A stretch of DNA of 64,000 nt from Lacisediminihabitans profunda (GTDB taxonomy: Bacteria > Actinomycetota > Actinomycetes > Actinomycetales > Microbacteriaceae), in contig NZ_VRMG01000006.1 of the NCBI RefSeq assembly GCF_008040105.1, positions 118,229 to 182,228 on the forward strand, read 5' to 3'. Position 1 is the stretch's first letter. Every line of letters begins with the position of its first letter. Made by a program: the position numbers and the translations under genes. The notes below the pieces were generated by a model. The model was given only the letters and a program-made list of their open reading frames with translations. It had not been told where the DNA came from and did no database searches. This document shows positions 20,548-29,482 of the stretch, in pieces.

Positions 20548-21501
20548 ATGGTCGACAACCAGATCCACACCCCAGTGATGCTCGAGCGCACGATCGAGCT
20601 GCTCGCTCCGGCGCTCGCCAAGCCCGGCGCGGTGCTCGTGGACGCGACCCTCGGCATGGCCGGGCACGCGGAGGCCTTCCTGCAGCGCTTCCCCGAGCTC
20701 GTGCTCGTGGGCCTCGACCGGGACACCGACGCGCTCGCCATCGCTGCCGAGCGCCTCGCCCCCTTCGGCGACCGCGTTCATCTCGTGCACACGGTCTACG
20801 ACCGCTTCACCGAGGCGCTCGAGGGGCTGGGCATCGACGAGGTGTCCGGCATCCTCTTCGACCTCGGCGTCTCGTCGTTGCAACTCGACCGGGTGGAGCG
20901 CGGATTCTCCTATTCGAAGGATGCGCCGCTCGACATGCGCATGGACGCCACCTCGGAACTCACGGCCGAGAAGATCCTCGCCGAATACAGCGAGAACGAG
21001 CTTCGCCGCATCTTCTGGGAGTACGGCGAGGAGCGGCTCGCACCGCGCTACGCGCAACGGATCGTGGAGAGGCGGGCCACCGAGCCGCTCGTGCGCTCGG
21101 CTCAGCTCGTCGAACTCATCACCGCGGCCACCCCGGTCGCCGTGCAGCGCATCGGTCACCCGGCCAAGCGTGTGTTCCAGGCCCTGCGCATCGAGGTCAA
21201 CCAGGAACTCGCCGTGCTGGCCAGGGCGATCCCGGCGGCCCTCGACTCGCTCGAGGTCGGCGGGCGAATCGTCGTTCTCGCCTACCAATCACTCGAGGAC
21301 CGCATCGTGAAGCGCGCCCTCGCAGCCGCGGCAGCCTCGAAGGCCCCGGCCGGCCTTCCGATCGAGCTGCCGGAGCACCGCCCGGAGTTCAGGTTGCTCG
21401 TTCGCGGCGCCGAGCTCGCCTCCGATGCCGAAAAGGCGGAGAACCCCAGAGCCACACCCGTGCGACTTCGCGCGGCAGAAAGACTGCGGAGGGCAGCATG
21501 A
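20548..21501 (+). CDS. rsmH: 16S rRNA (cytosine(1402)-N4)-methyltransferase RsmH
   Basis: SAM-dependent methylation of C1402 in 16S rRNA. 317 aa. HTPVMLERTIELL is at the start, ATLGMAGHAEAFL is the SAM-binding motif I, then ILFDLGVSSLQLD, GFSYSKDAPLDMRMD and AKRVFQALRIEVNQEL, all typical of RsmH (MraW). The TGA overlaps the ftsL start as ATGA. Ribosome binding site ahead of 20548 is weak; the start is chosen by family alignment. Confidence 0.95.
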   Translation: MVDNQIHTPVMLERTIELLAPALAKPGAVLVDATLGMAGHAEAFLQRFPELVLVGLDRDTDALAIAAERLAPFGDRVHLVHTVYDRFTEALEGLGIDEVSGILFDLGVSSLQLDRVERGFSYSKDAPLDMRMDATSELTAEKILAEYSENELRRIFWEYGEERLAPRYAQRIVERRATEPLVRSAQLVELITAATPVAVQRIGHPAKRVFQALRIEVNQELAVLARAIPAALDSLEVGGRIVVLAYQSLEDRIVKRALAAAAASKAPAGLPIELPEHRPEFRLLVRGAELASDAEKAENPRATPVRLRAAERLRRAA

Positions 21502-22118
21502 CCATGAACCTCGCCCTGGCCCAGCCAGAGCTGTCGATGCCGGCCCGATCTCCCCGCGAGGTCGAGGAACACCCGCGTCACATCGAGATCGTCACTACGC
21601 GCAGCCAGCGCCGGGCGCGCCCTCGGGTGGTCTATGCGCTCGTGGCCGTCACCGGATTGTTCGTCATCCTCATCGCTCAGCTCCTGCTGAGCATCGTGCT
21701 CTCGCAGGGCTCATACGACATCTCGGCTCTGCAGGCCACCCACAAGGAGCTGTCGCGCGACCAGCAGGCGCTGAGCGAAAACCTCCGCGTGCTCGAGTCG
21801 CCGCAGAACCTCGCCGGGCGGGCGGAACAGCTCGGGATGGTGCTCAACACCAGTGGCTACGGCTGGCTGCGGCTCTCCGATGGCGCCGTCCTCGCCGCCC
21901 CGACGGCAGCCGACGCCGCGAGCACGGTCGGCGCGAACGGCGCTGCGCTGATCCCGAACGTGTTGCTCACGCCGGAGATGCTCGCCAGCCAGTCCGCCGC
22001 GCCCGGAGCGACTGGCGCGACCACGACGGGAACGGCCGCTGGCGCGCCTGCCACGGCGGGAACCGGCGGTTCGGTAGCGTCACAACCGGGAGCCCTCCCA
22101 GCGCCCAACACCCACTGA
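21498..22118 (+). CDS. ftsL: Cell division protein FtsL-like
   Basis: 206 aa bitopic protein: basic cytosolic N-terminus (RSQRRARPRVV), one TM helix at about 50-72 (VYALVAVTGLFVILIAQLLL), a coiled-coil-like segment (ISALQATHKELSRDQQALSENLRVLE) and an Ala/Thr/Gly-rich C-terminal tail. Position between rsmH and ftsI plus topology identify it; sequence conservation is low in this family. It would act with FtsQ and FtsB in the divisome. The long low-complexity tail is more than the core FtsL needs. Confidence 0.85.
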   Translation: MTMNLALAQPELSMPARSPREVEEHPRHIEIVTTRSQRRARPRVVYALVAVTGLFVILIAQLLLSIVLSQGSYDISALQATHKELSRDQQALSENLRVLESPQNLAGRAEQLGMVLNTSGYGWLRLSDGAVLAAPTAADAASTVGANGAALIPNVLLTPEMLASQSAAPGATGATTTGTAAGAPATAGTGGSVASQPGALPAPNTH

Positions 22119-22149
22119 CCAGCGCTCCGGCTTCTCGAAAGGACCGCCC

Positions 22150-23904
22150 GTGAATCCTCTGCGCAGCAGTCGTCGACGCCTCGTGCTGGCCATCGTCGTC
22201 TGCTTCGCCGTGGTGGCCGTCTTCACGGTTCGCCTCGTCGACATCCAGGTCGTGCGGGCCGACGAACTCAACAAGGACTCGCTCAGCAAGCGAGCGATCG
22301 CGGTGACGAGTTACGCCCCGCGAGGAGACATCGTCGACGCCAACGGCGTGATCCTGGCGACGAGTGTCAACCGCTACTGGATCATCGTCGCCCCGCGCAA
22401 CGTCGACTCCTTCACTCACGTCGACAAGAACAAGGTCAAGTCCACCATCACGGTGATGGATGCCGCGAACGAGATCGCCTCGGTCACGAAACAGGACCCG
22501 GCCGTGGTGTTCCAGGCTCTCACCAAAGACCCGAACTCCAACTACTCCGTCGTGTCCAAGGGGCTCGACGCCGAGGCATTGCGTGAGGTTCGCGCCTTGA
22601 AGATCCCCTGGGTCGGGTTCGAGACCCACTCCAAGCGCACCTACCCCAACGGGTCGGTGGCCGGTAATCTCGTCGGCTTCGTCGGCACGGACGGCCCGCA
22701 GGCCGGACTCGAGGCGGCCGACGACAAGTGTCTCTCGAGCACGAACGGCAGCCTCACCTACGAGCAGGGCGCCGACGGCGTGCAGATACCGGGAAGCTCG
22801 ATCACGACCAAGGCGGCCAAGCCCGGTGGCACGCTCAAGACCACGATCGACAGCGACCTCCAGTGGTTCTCCGCCCAGGCGGTCGCCGAGCAGGCCATGG
22901 CCATCGGCGCGAAGTCGGCCACGGTGAGCGTGACACGCATCAAGGACGCCCACCTGATGGCCCTCGTCGACTGGCCGGCCGTGGACCCCAACGACGTCAA
23001 TGGAACGCCGGTGGCCAACCTCGGGGCCCTTTCGTTCAGCACCCCCTACGAGCCGGGGTCCACCTTCAAGGCCATGACGGCGGCGATGCTCATCGACTCC
23101 GGAACCGCCAACCCGCTCACCCAGGCGACCGTGCCCGCCCGCTGGACCACTCCGGAGGGTGGCTTCATCCGGGACGCGACCGGGCACCCCACCGAGCGAC
23201 TCACGCTCACCGGCGTGCTGCAGCAGTCGTCCAACGTCGGCATCTCGATGATCGGCTCCCGGCTCGCGCCGTCGATCCGCTACGACTACATGCGCAAGTT
23301 CGGGCTCGGCGAGAAGACCGCCATCGACATGGGCGGGGAGCAGTCGGCTGGCATCCTCGCCAAGAAGTGGGACGACCAGACCAAGTACAACGTGATGTAC
23401 GGCCAGGGCGTGTCGGCGACCGCCGTGCAGATGGCCAGTATCTACCAGACGCTCGGCAACGGCGGCGTTCGACTGCCGCTCACCCTGGTGGAGGGCTGCC
23501 AGCAGGCCGACGGGACCATGACCGACCTGCCGCCGACCGCCGGGGTGCGCGTCGTCTCGGACCAGGCTGCCAAGACCGTGGTCAACATGCTCGAGAGCGT
23601 GGTCACGGGAGGCGAGCTCTCCAAGTCGCTCAAGATCCCCGGCTATCGCATCGCGGCCAAGAGCGGCACGGCCGAGGTGGCGGTGAACGGCCGGTACACG
23701 GGCGATCGCGTCGTCTCGGTCGCCGGAATCGCTCCGGCGGAGGACCCGCAGTACTCAGTGATCGTCACTTTTACGAAGCCGGATATCATGAAGAGTTCCG
23801 CCGCGGCGGCGCCGACGTTCCACAAGATCATGAGCGAGGTACTCACCAAGTACCGGGTGCCCCCGTCGACGACACCATCCACCAGTCCAGCCACAACCTG
23901 GTGA
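22150..23904 (+). CDS. ftsI: Peptidoglycan D,D-transpeptidase FtsI (class B PBP)
   Basis: Septal cross-linking enzyme. 584 aa with an N-terminal TM helix (about 11-30), a dimerisation/pedestal region with RGDIVDANGVILA, and a transpeptidase domain with STFK at 304-307 (catalytic Ser304), SSN at 360-362 and KSGT at 504-507. There are no PASTA repeats at the C-terminus. GTG start 31 bp after ftsL, preceded by AAAGGACC. It works with FtsW, encoded further down. Confidence 0.96.
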   Translation: MNPLRSSRRRLVLAIVVCFAVVAVFTVRLVDIQVVRADELNKDSLSKRAIAVTSYAPRGDIVDANGVILATSVNRYWIIVAPRNVDSFTHVDKNKVKSTITVMDAANEIASVTKQDPAVVFQALTKDPNSNYSVVSKGLDAEALREVRALKIPWVGFETHSKRTYPNGSVAGNLVGFVGTDGPQAGLEAADDKCLSSTNGSLTYEQGADGVQIPGSSITTKAAKPGGTLKTTIDSDLQWFSAQAVAEQAMAIGAKSATVSVTRIKDAHLMALVDWPAVDPNDVNGTPVANLGALSFSTPYEPGSTFKAMTAAMLIDSGTANPLTQATVPARWTTPEGGFIRDATGHPTERLTLTGVLQQSSNVGISMIGSRLAPSIRYDYMRKFGLGEKTAIDMGGEQSAGILAKKWDDQTKYNVMYGQGVSATAVQMASIYQTLGNGGVRLPLTLVEGCQQADGTMTDLPPTAGVRVVSDQAAKTVVNMLESVVTGGELSKSLKIPGYRIAAKSGTAEVAVNGRYTGDRVVSVAGIAPAEDPQYSVIVTFTKPDIMKSSAAAAPTFHKIMSEVLTKYRVPPSTTPSTSPATTW

Positions 23905-23935
23905 CGCGACACGATTCAGTAAGGGAGGGGACGCC

Positions 23936-25474
23936 TTGACAGCACGGATCCCCCCGGTTCTCAGACCGGAACATCCGCTAGCCAGGCCTCTCTCGGGACT
24001 CATCACAGAGTTCGGGTTGGAGTACGTCGGCGACATCGACGGGGTCGAGATCACGGGAGTGACCCTCCGCAGCACGGAGGTGGAGCCGGGTGACCTCTAC
24101 GTGGGCATCCGCGGGCTGCACAGCCACGGCGCGGAGTTTGCGACGCTCGCCGCGGAGAGCGGCGCCGTCGCCATGCTCACCGACCGGGTCGGTGCCACCC
24201 TGGGCGCAGACAGCGGCCTGCCGATCGTGATCGTCGACTCGCCGAGGGCCGCACTCGGCGACGTCTCCGCGTGGGTCTACCGCACCAATGAGCACCCGCC
24301 GCTGATGCTCGGCGTCACCGGCACGAACGGCAAGACCTCGGTTTCCTATCTCGTCGAGGGGATCCTCAAGCAGCTCGGCCTCGTCACCGGGCTCAGCTCC
24401 ACCGCCGAGCGCCACATCGGCGACCTCACGGTGGTCAGCCGGCTCACCACGCCGGAGGCCAGCGAGATGCATGCCCTGTTGGCGCGGATGCGGGAGAGCG
24501 AGGTGCGCGCCGTGGTCGTGGAGGTGAGCGCCCAGGCTCTCACCAGCAACCGGGTGGACGGGCTGCTCTTCGACGTCGTCGCCTTCACCAATCTCAGCCA
24601 CGACCACCTCGACGACTACGCGACGATGGAGCACTATTTCGCCGCCAAGCTCGCGTTCTTCGAACCCGAGCGCGGCAAGCGCGGAGTGGTCTCCCTCGAC
24701 ACGCCGTGGGGCCAGCGCGTGGTCGAGGGCTCTCACATTCCCGTCACGACCATCTCGGCGACACCGGGCGTGGTCGGCGAGTGGAACGTGGAGATTCTCG
24801 ACGAGAAGGCGGCGTACACCGAGTTCCGCCTCACCGGTCCGGAGAACCGCTCCCTCGTCACCCGGGTGCCGGTCATCGGCTGGCACATGGCCGCCAACGC
24901 CGGGCTCGCGATCGTGATGCTCGTCGAGGCAGGCTTTGAACTCGAGGCCATCGGCCAGGCGATCCGCGGCGGCATCGAGGCCTACCTGCCCGGCCGCACC
25001 GAACTCGTCTCCGGGGAGCGTGGACCCTCCGTCTACGTGGACTTCGGGCACAGCCCCGATGCCTTCCTCAACACCCTCGCCGCCGTGCGCAAGGTGACCC
25101 CGGGCAAGGTCATCATGGTCTTCGGCGCCGACGGCGACCGGGATGCGACAAAGCGCCACGAGATGGGCCGGGTGGCCTCCGAGGGGTCGGACATCCTCGT
25201 GATCACCGACCACCACCCGCGATTCGAGAACCCGGAGTCGATCCGGGCCACCCTCGTCGAGGGCGCGAACCTCGCCGAGCACCCCGCCGAGCTGCACGTC
25301 GTGAGCCCGCCGGAGCGGGCCATCCGCTTTGCGGTCTCGCTCGCCGAGGAGGGCGACTCCATCCTCTGGGCAGGACCCGGCCACCAGGACTACCGCGACA
25401 TCCGCGGCGAACGCACGCCGTACTCGGCGCGCGAGCAAGCGCGCGACGCCCTGCGCGAAGCGGGTTGGTCGTAG
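23936..25474 (+). CDS. murE: UDP-MurNAc-tripeptide ligase MurE
   Basis: ATP-dependent addition of the third stem amino acid to UDP-MurNAc-L-Ala/Gly-D-Glu. 512 aa. The P-loop GTNGKTS is at 129-135, the carbamylated Lys lies within YFAAKLAFF (about 238), and VDFGHSPDA stands in place of the usual VDYAHTPDA. The substrate-selecting loop normally reads DNPR in DAP-adding enzymes; here the aligned residues are HHPR within TDHHPRFENP (425-429). The identity of amino acid 3 is therefore uncertain (Lys, Orn, Dab or other are all possible in this bacterial family). TTG start after GGGAGGGGA. Confidence 0.93.
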   Translation: MTARIPPVLRPEHPLARPLSGLITEFGLEYVGDIDGVEITGVTLRSTEVEPGDLYVGIRGLHSHGAEFATLAAESGAVAMLTDRVGATLGADSGLPIVIVDSPRAALGDVSAWVYRTNEHPPLMLGVTGTNGKTSVSYLVEGILKQLGLVTGLSSTAERHIGDLTVVSRLTTPEASEMHALLARMRESEVRAVVVEVSAQALTSNRVDGLLFDVVAFTNLSHDHLDDYATMEHYFAAKLAFFEPERGKRGVVSLDTPWGQRVVEGSHIPVTTISATPGVVGEWNVEILDEKAAYTEFRLTGPENRSLVTRVPVIGWHMAANAGLAIVMLVEAGFELEAIGQAIRGGIEAYLPGRTELVSGERGPSVYVDFGHSPDAFLNTLAAVRKVTPGKVIMVFGADGDRDATKRHEMGRVASEGSDILVITDHHPRFENPESIRATLVEGANLAEHPAELHVVSPPERAIRFAVSLAEEGDSILWAGPGHQDYRDIRGERTPYSAREQARDALREAGWS

Positions 25475-26883
25475 TGATCGCCATGACACCGGCCGAGATC
25501 GCCGCGGCCGTCGGGGGAGTGCTCGAACTTCCTTCCGGGGTCGAGCCCGCCGCGATCTCGGCATCGGCCACCGCGCAGACCGACTCCCGACTGGTCGAGC
25601 CCGGGTCGATCTTCTTCGCCCTGCGCGGCGAAACCACCGACGGACACCTTTTCGCACCGTCGGCCGTCGACAATGGGGCGGCGCTGCTCATCGTCGAGCG
25701 ACGGCTCGATCTCCCGGTGGCCCAGGTCGTCGTCGACGACGGCCTCCAGGCCCTGGCCGATCTCGCCCGGACCGTTGTCGCGAGGGTGCGTTCGGCCGGC
25801 CATCTCAAGGTGATCGGCATCACTGGCTCGAACGGCAAGACCACCACCAAGAACATGCTGCGTGCCGTGCTCTCCGCCGTCGGTCCGACGGTGGCTCCCC
25901 GGGGCTCGTTCAACAACCAGGTCGGCGCGCCCCTGTCGATGCTCTCGGTGCAGGACGACACCCGTTTCCTCGTCGTGGAGATGGGGGCGAGCGGCGCCGG
26001 AGAGATCGCCAGGACCGTGGGCATCGCGATGCCGGACATCGCCGTCGTGCTCAAGGTCGGCCTCGCCCACAGCGGCGAGTTCGGCGGCATCGAGGCGACC
26101 CAACGGGCCAAGGCCGAGATCGTGACCAGCCTGCCGGCCGAGGCGGTCGCGGTGCTCAACGCCGACGACGAGAGAGTTGCGGCGATGGCCGCGCTCACCC
26201 GCGCGCGTCCCGTCTGGTTCGGACTGGATGCCCGGGCCGAGGTGCGGGCGGACGACCTCCGTGCCACGGCGACCGGTACCCGCTTCACCCTGATCACCCC
26301 GGAGGGGCGCGCCGAGGTGTCGCTGCGCATCCTCGGCGAACACCACGTGATGAACGCGCTGGCGACCCTTGCGGTCGTGCGGGAGCTCGGCATCCCGCTC
26401 GAGGGGGCCATCGCGTCCCTCGAGGCGGTCGAGCGGGCCGAGCGCTGGCGGATGGAACTGCTGCGCCGCGCGGACGGGGTCATCGTGATCAACGACGCCT
26501 ACAACGCGAGCCCCGACTCGATGTCCGCCGCGCTGAAGACCCTCGCCCAGATCGTTGAGCCGGGGGAGCGGTCGGTCGCCGTCCTCGGCGAGATGGCGGA
26601 GCTCGGCGACGACGCGAACGAGGAGCACGACCGAATCGGTCGGCTAGTCGTGCGGTTGAACATCCAGAAGCTCGTGGTGGTGGGCCATGGCGCCCGCCAC
26701 ATCCACAATGCCGCCGGCCTCGAGGGGTCCTGGGATGGCGAGTCGGTTCTCGTCGGCTCGCTCGACGAGGCTTACGATCTGGTCAACCAGGATCTGAGGG
26801 CCGGTGACGTCGTGCTCGTGAAGTCGTCGAACTCGGCCGGTCTCCGGCTTCTCGGCGACCGGCTGGGCGAGGTGCCCGCGTGA
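25474..26883 (+). CDS. murF: UDP-MurNAc-tripeptide-D-Ala-D-Ala ligase MurF
   Basis: Adds D-Ala-D-Ala to the nucleotide-linked tripeptide. 469 aa from the GTG at 25474, which overlaps the murE stop (TAGTG); ATG 25483 is the alternative start. The P-loop GSNGKTTTK is at 118-126. Other family marks are EMGASGAGEIA, LNADDERV, and INDAYNASPDSM in the C-terminal domain. Overlap with murE implies translational coupling. Confidence 0.95.
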   Translation: MIAMTPAEIAAAVGGVLELPSGVEPAAISASATAQTDSRLVEPGSIFFALRGETTDGHLFAPSAVDNGAALLIVERRLDLPVAQVVVDDGLQALADLARTVVARVRSAGHLKVIGITGSNGKTTTKNMLRAVLSAVGPTVAPRGSFNNQVGAPLSMLSVQDDTRFLVVEMGASGAGEIARTVGIAMPDIAVVLKVGLAHSGEFGGIEATQRAKAEIVTSLPAEAVAVLNADDERVAAMAALTRARPVWFGLDARAEVRADDLRATATGTRFTLITPEGRAEVSLRILGEHHVMNALATLAVVRELGIPLEGAIASLEAVERAERWRMELLRRADGVIVINDAYNASPDSMSAALKTLAQIVEPGERSVAVLGEMAELGDDANEEHDRIGRLVVRLNIQKLVVVGHGARHIHNAAGLEGSWDGESVLVGSLDEAYDLVNQDLRAGDVVLVKSSNSAGLRLLGDRLGEVPA

Positions 26884-27977
26884 TCGCGCTGCTCGTGGGC
26901 GCCGGCGTCTCGATGGTCTTCACCCTGTTGCTCACCCCGCTCTTCGCGCGGGCCTTCCGGTCGTTGAACCTGGGCCAGTTCGTGCGGGCAGACACCCCGA
27001 CGGCCCACGTCATGAAGCGCGGCACTCCGTCGATGGGCGGAATCGTCTTCATCACGGCGTCGATCATCGGCTATTTCGTCGGCCATCTCGTGGCGCGGGA
27101 CTCCGTCTCCGGGGCGGGGCTGCTCGTGCTCGCCATGATGGGCGGGCTCGGCCTCATCGGCTTCCTCGACGACTTCCTCAAGGTGAAACGGCAGAACAGC
27201 CTGGGCCTCGCCGGCTGGTACAAGATCCTCGGAACGGTCATCGTCGCCATCGTCTTCGCGGTGATCGCCCTCACCTATCGGGATGCGAACAACCGCAGTC
27301 CCGCGTCGACGGCGATCTCGTTCGTGCGCGACCTCAACTTCAACTTCGTGAAGATCTTCGGCCTCACCGCCGGCGTCATCATCTTCGTGATCTGGGTCGT
27401 GCTCATCACCACGAGCGTCTCGAACGCGGTCAACCTCACCGACGGCCTCGACGGCCTCGCCGCCGGCTCGTCGATCTTCGCGATCGGTTCGTACGTGATC
27501 ATCGGGTTCTGGCAGTCGAACCAATCCTGCTTCAGCCCCACCATCGACCAGGACAACCTTTACAAGTGCTACCTGGTCTCCCGCCCGCTCGACCTCGCCG
27601 TCGTGGCCGCCTGCATCGCCGGCGCGCTCGTCGGATTCCTCTGGTGGAATACGTCGCCCGCCCAGATCATGATGGGCGACACGGGATCGTTCGCCCTCGG
27701 CGGAGCGCTCGCCGGGCTCGCTATCCTCACCCGCACCGAGCTGCTGCTCGTGCTCATCGGCGGTCTCTTCCTCGTGGTCACCGGCCAGGTGATCATCCAG
27801 CGCATCTACTTCAAGCTGACCAAGGGCAAACGGATCTGGCGGGCCAGCCCGCTGCACCACCACTTCGAGATGAAGGGCTGGGCGGAGATCACGATCGTGG
27901 TGCGTTTCTGGGTGATCTCCGGGCTGTTCGTCGCCCTCGGGGTGGGGATCTTCTACCTCGAGTGGGTCTCCCGCTGA
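26880..27977 (+). CDS. mraY: Phospho-MurNAc-pentapeptide transferase MraY
   Basis: Integral membrane enzyme making lipid I from UDP-MurNAc-pentapeptide and undecaprenyl phosphate. 365 aa with about ten TM helices. Conserved sites are PSMGGIVF, LGLIGFLDDFLKV (the Asp pair), NAVNLTDGLDGLA and GDTGSFALGGAL, plus the HHHFE motif near the C-terminus (LHHHFEMKGW). The GTG start overlaps the murF stop as GTGA. Confidence 0.97.
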   Translation: MIALLVGAGVSMVFTLLLTPLFARAFRSLNLGQFVRADTPTAHVMKRGTPSMGGIVFITASIIGYFVGHLVARDSVSGAGLLVLAMMGGLGLIGFLDDFLKVKRQNSLGLAGWYKILGTVIVAIVFAVIALTYRDANNRSPASTAISFVRDLNFNFVKIFGLTAGVIIFVIWVVLITTSVSNAVNLTDGLDGLAAGSSIFAIGSYVIIGFWQSNQSCFSPTIDQDNLYKCYLVSRPLDLAVVAACIAGALVGFLWWNTSPAQIMMGDTGSFALGGALAGLAILTRTELLLVLIGGLFLVVTGQVIIQRIYFKLTKGKRIWRASPLHHHFEMKGWAEITIVVRFWVISGLFVALGVGIFYLEWVSR

Positions 27978-29482
27978 TGCGGACGGCGGAGGAGATCGCG
28001 GGCCTCAGCAGCTGGCACGCCGACTGGAGCGGCCTGCGCGTGGCGGTGCTCGGGCTCGGGGTGACCGGCTTCGCCGTGGCGGATACCCTCGCCGAACTCG
28101 GCGCGGAGCTCCTCGTGCTTGCCAACCGGGCCGACGAGGAGACGGCGGACCTGCTCGGCGTGATCGGCGTCCCACTCGCGCTGGACGGCCTCGACGAGGC
28201 ATTCGATGCCTTCGCCCCGGAACTCGTTGTCGTGTCTCCCGGGTTCGCGCCGCATCATCCCCTGGTCGAACGGGCGACCTCTCGCGGCATCGCGGTGTGG
28301 GGCGACGTGGAGCTGGCCTGGCGCTTGCGGGACAAGACCGTCAGGGTGGCGGAGTGGATCGCGGTGACCGGGACCAACGGCAAGACCACCACCGTGCAAC
28401 TCGCCACGGCGATGATCGCGGCCTCCGGCAAGCGGGTCGTGGCCTGTGGAAACGTCGGCGTGCCGGTGCTCGACGCCGTTCGTGACCCCATCGGGTTCGA
28501 CGTCCTCGTGGTGGAACTCTCCAGCTTCCAACTGCACTACCTCGACAGCATGTCCGCCTGGGCCAGCGTGTGCCTCAACGTCGCCGAGGATCACCTCGAC
28601 TGGCACGGCTCAGCGGAGGCCTATCGGGAGGCCAAAGCGAAGGTCTACGAACGCACGATCACCGCGTGCGTCTACAACATCGAGGACGAGGCGACCAGAA
28701 CCATGGTCGAGCAGGCCGAGGTGGTCGACGGCTGTCGCGCCATCGGTTTCGGACTGGGCCTTCCCGGGCCGAGCGACCTCGGCGTCGTGGACCGGATCGT
28801 GGTGGACCGGGCATTCCTCGACGACCGCCACCGGTCGGCGATCGAGCTCACCTCAGTCGACGAGCTCGAGGTGGTGGGGCTCGGGTCGCCACACATGGTC
28901 GCGAACGTGCTCGCGGCGTCCGCGCTCGCTCGCTCCCTCGGGGTCGCGCCCGGCGTGATCCGGCTCGCGCTGCGCGCGTTCCGGCTCGATCACCACCGCA
29001 CCGAGACCGTGGCGGAGGCCGACGGCATCCGTTGGGTGGACGATTCCAAGGCCACCAACCCGCACGCCGCCGCTGCCTCCCTCGAGGCGTTCGATTCGGT
29101 CGTCTGGGTGGTGGGCGGACTGCTCAAGGGAGTGGATGTGAACGCGCTCGTCGCCGCCAACGCCCCGCGCCTGCGTGCCGCGGTGGTGATCGGCTCCGAC
29201 CGCAGCGCCGTCGTCGACGCGTTCGCGCGACACGCGCCCGAAACGCCGCTGTTCGAGGTCGACACGACTGACACTAAAGAGGTGATGCCGACGGTCGTGA
29301 GGCTGTCGGCTGCTGTCGCGCGGAGTGGGGACACGGTGCTTCTCGCCCCGGCGGCCGCGTCCATGGACCAGTTCACCGATTACGCCGACCGGGGAAATCG
29401 ATTCGCGACCGCAGTGCACGAGATGTTGGGAGGCAGGGCCGATGACGACGAGCCTCCCGCGACCCCGCGCAACGAACTCTAG
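27977..29482 (+). CDS. murD: UDP-MurNAc-L-alanine-D-glutamate ligase MurD
   Basis: Adds D-Glu in the cytosolic Mur pathway. 501 aa, with GLGVTGFAVA in the N-terminal Rossmann-like domain, P-loop TGTNGKTTT at 131-139, CLNVAEDHLDWHGS and DDSKATNPHAAAASL. ATG 27977 overlaps the mraY TGA (TGATG); the longer open frame upstream is a shadow of mraY. The last 41 bp overlap the start of ftsW. Confidence 0.96.
   Translation: MRTAEEIAGLSSWHADWSGLRVAVLGLGVTGFAVADTLAELGAELLVLANRADEETADLLGVIGVPLALDGLDEAFDAFAPELVVVSPGFAPHHPLVERATSRGIAVWGDVELAWRLRDKTVRVAEWIAVTGTNGKTTTVQLATAMIAASGKRVVACGNVGVPVLDAVRDPIGFDVLVVELSSFQLHYLDSMSAWASVCLNVAEDHLDWHGSAEAYREAKAKVYERTITACVYNIEDEATRTMVEQAEVVDGCRAIGFGLGLPGPSDLGVVDRIVVDRAFLDDRHRSAIELTSVDELEVVGLGSPHMVANVLAASALARSLGVAPGVIRLALRAFRLDHHRTETVAEADGIRWVDDSKATNPHAAAASLEAFDSVVWVVGGLLKGVDVNALVAANAPRLRAAVVIGSDRSAVVDAFARHAPETPLFEVDTTDTKEVMPTVVRLSAAVARSGDTVLLAPAAASMDQFTDYADRGNRFATAVHEMLGGRADDDEPPATPRNEL

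Noticed and set aside
20493..22118. 541-codon plus-strand frame
   Set aside because: Out-of-frame shadow of rsmH that happens to read into the true ftsL frame; ftsL is kept from ATG 21498.
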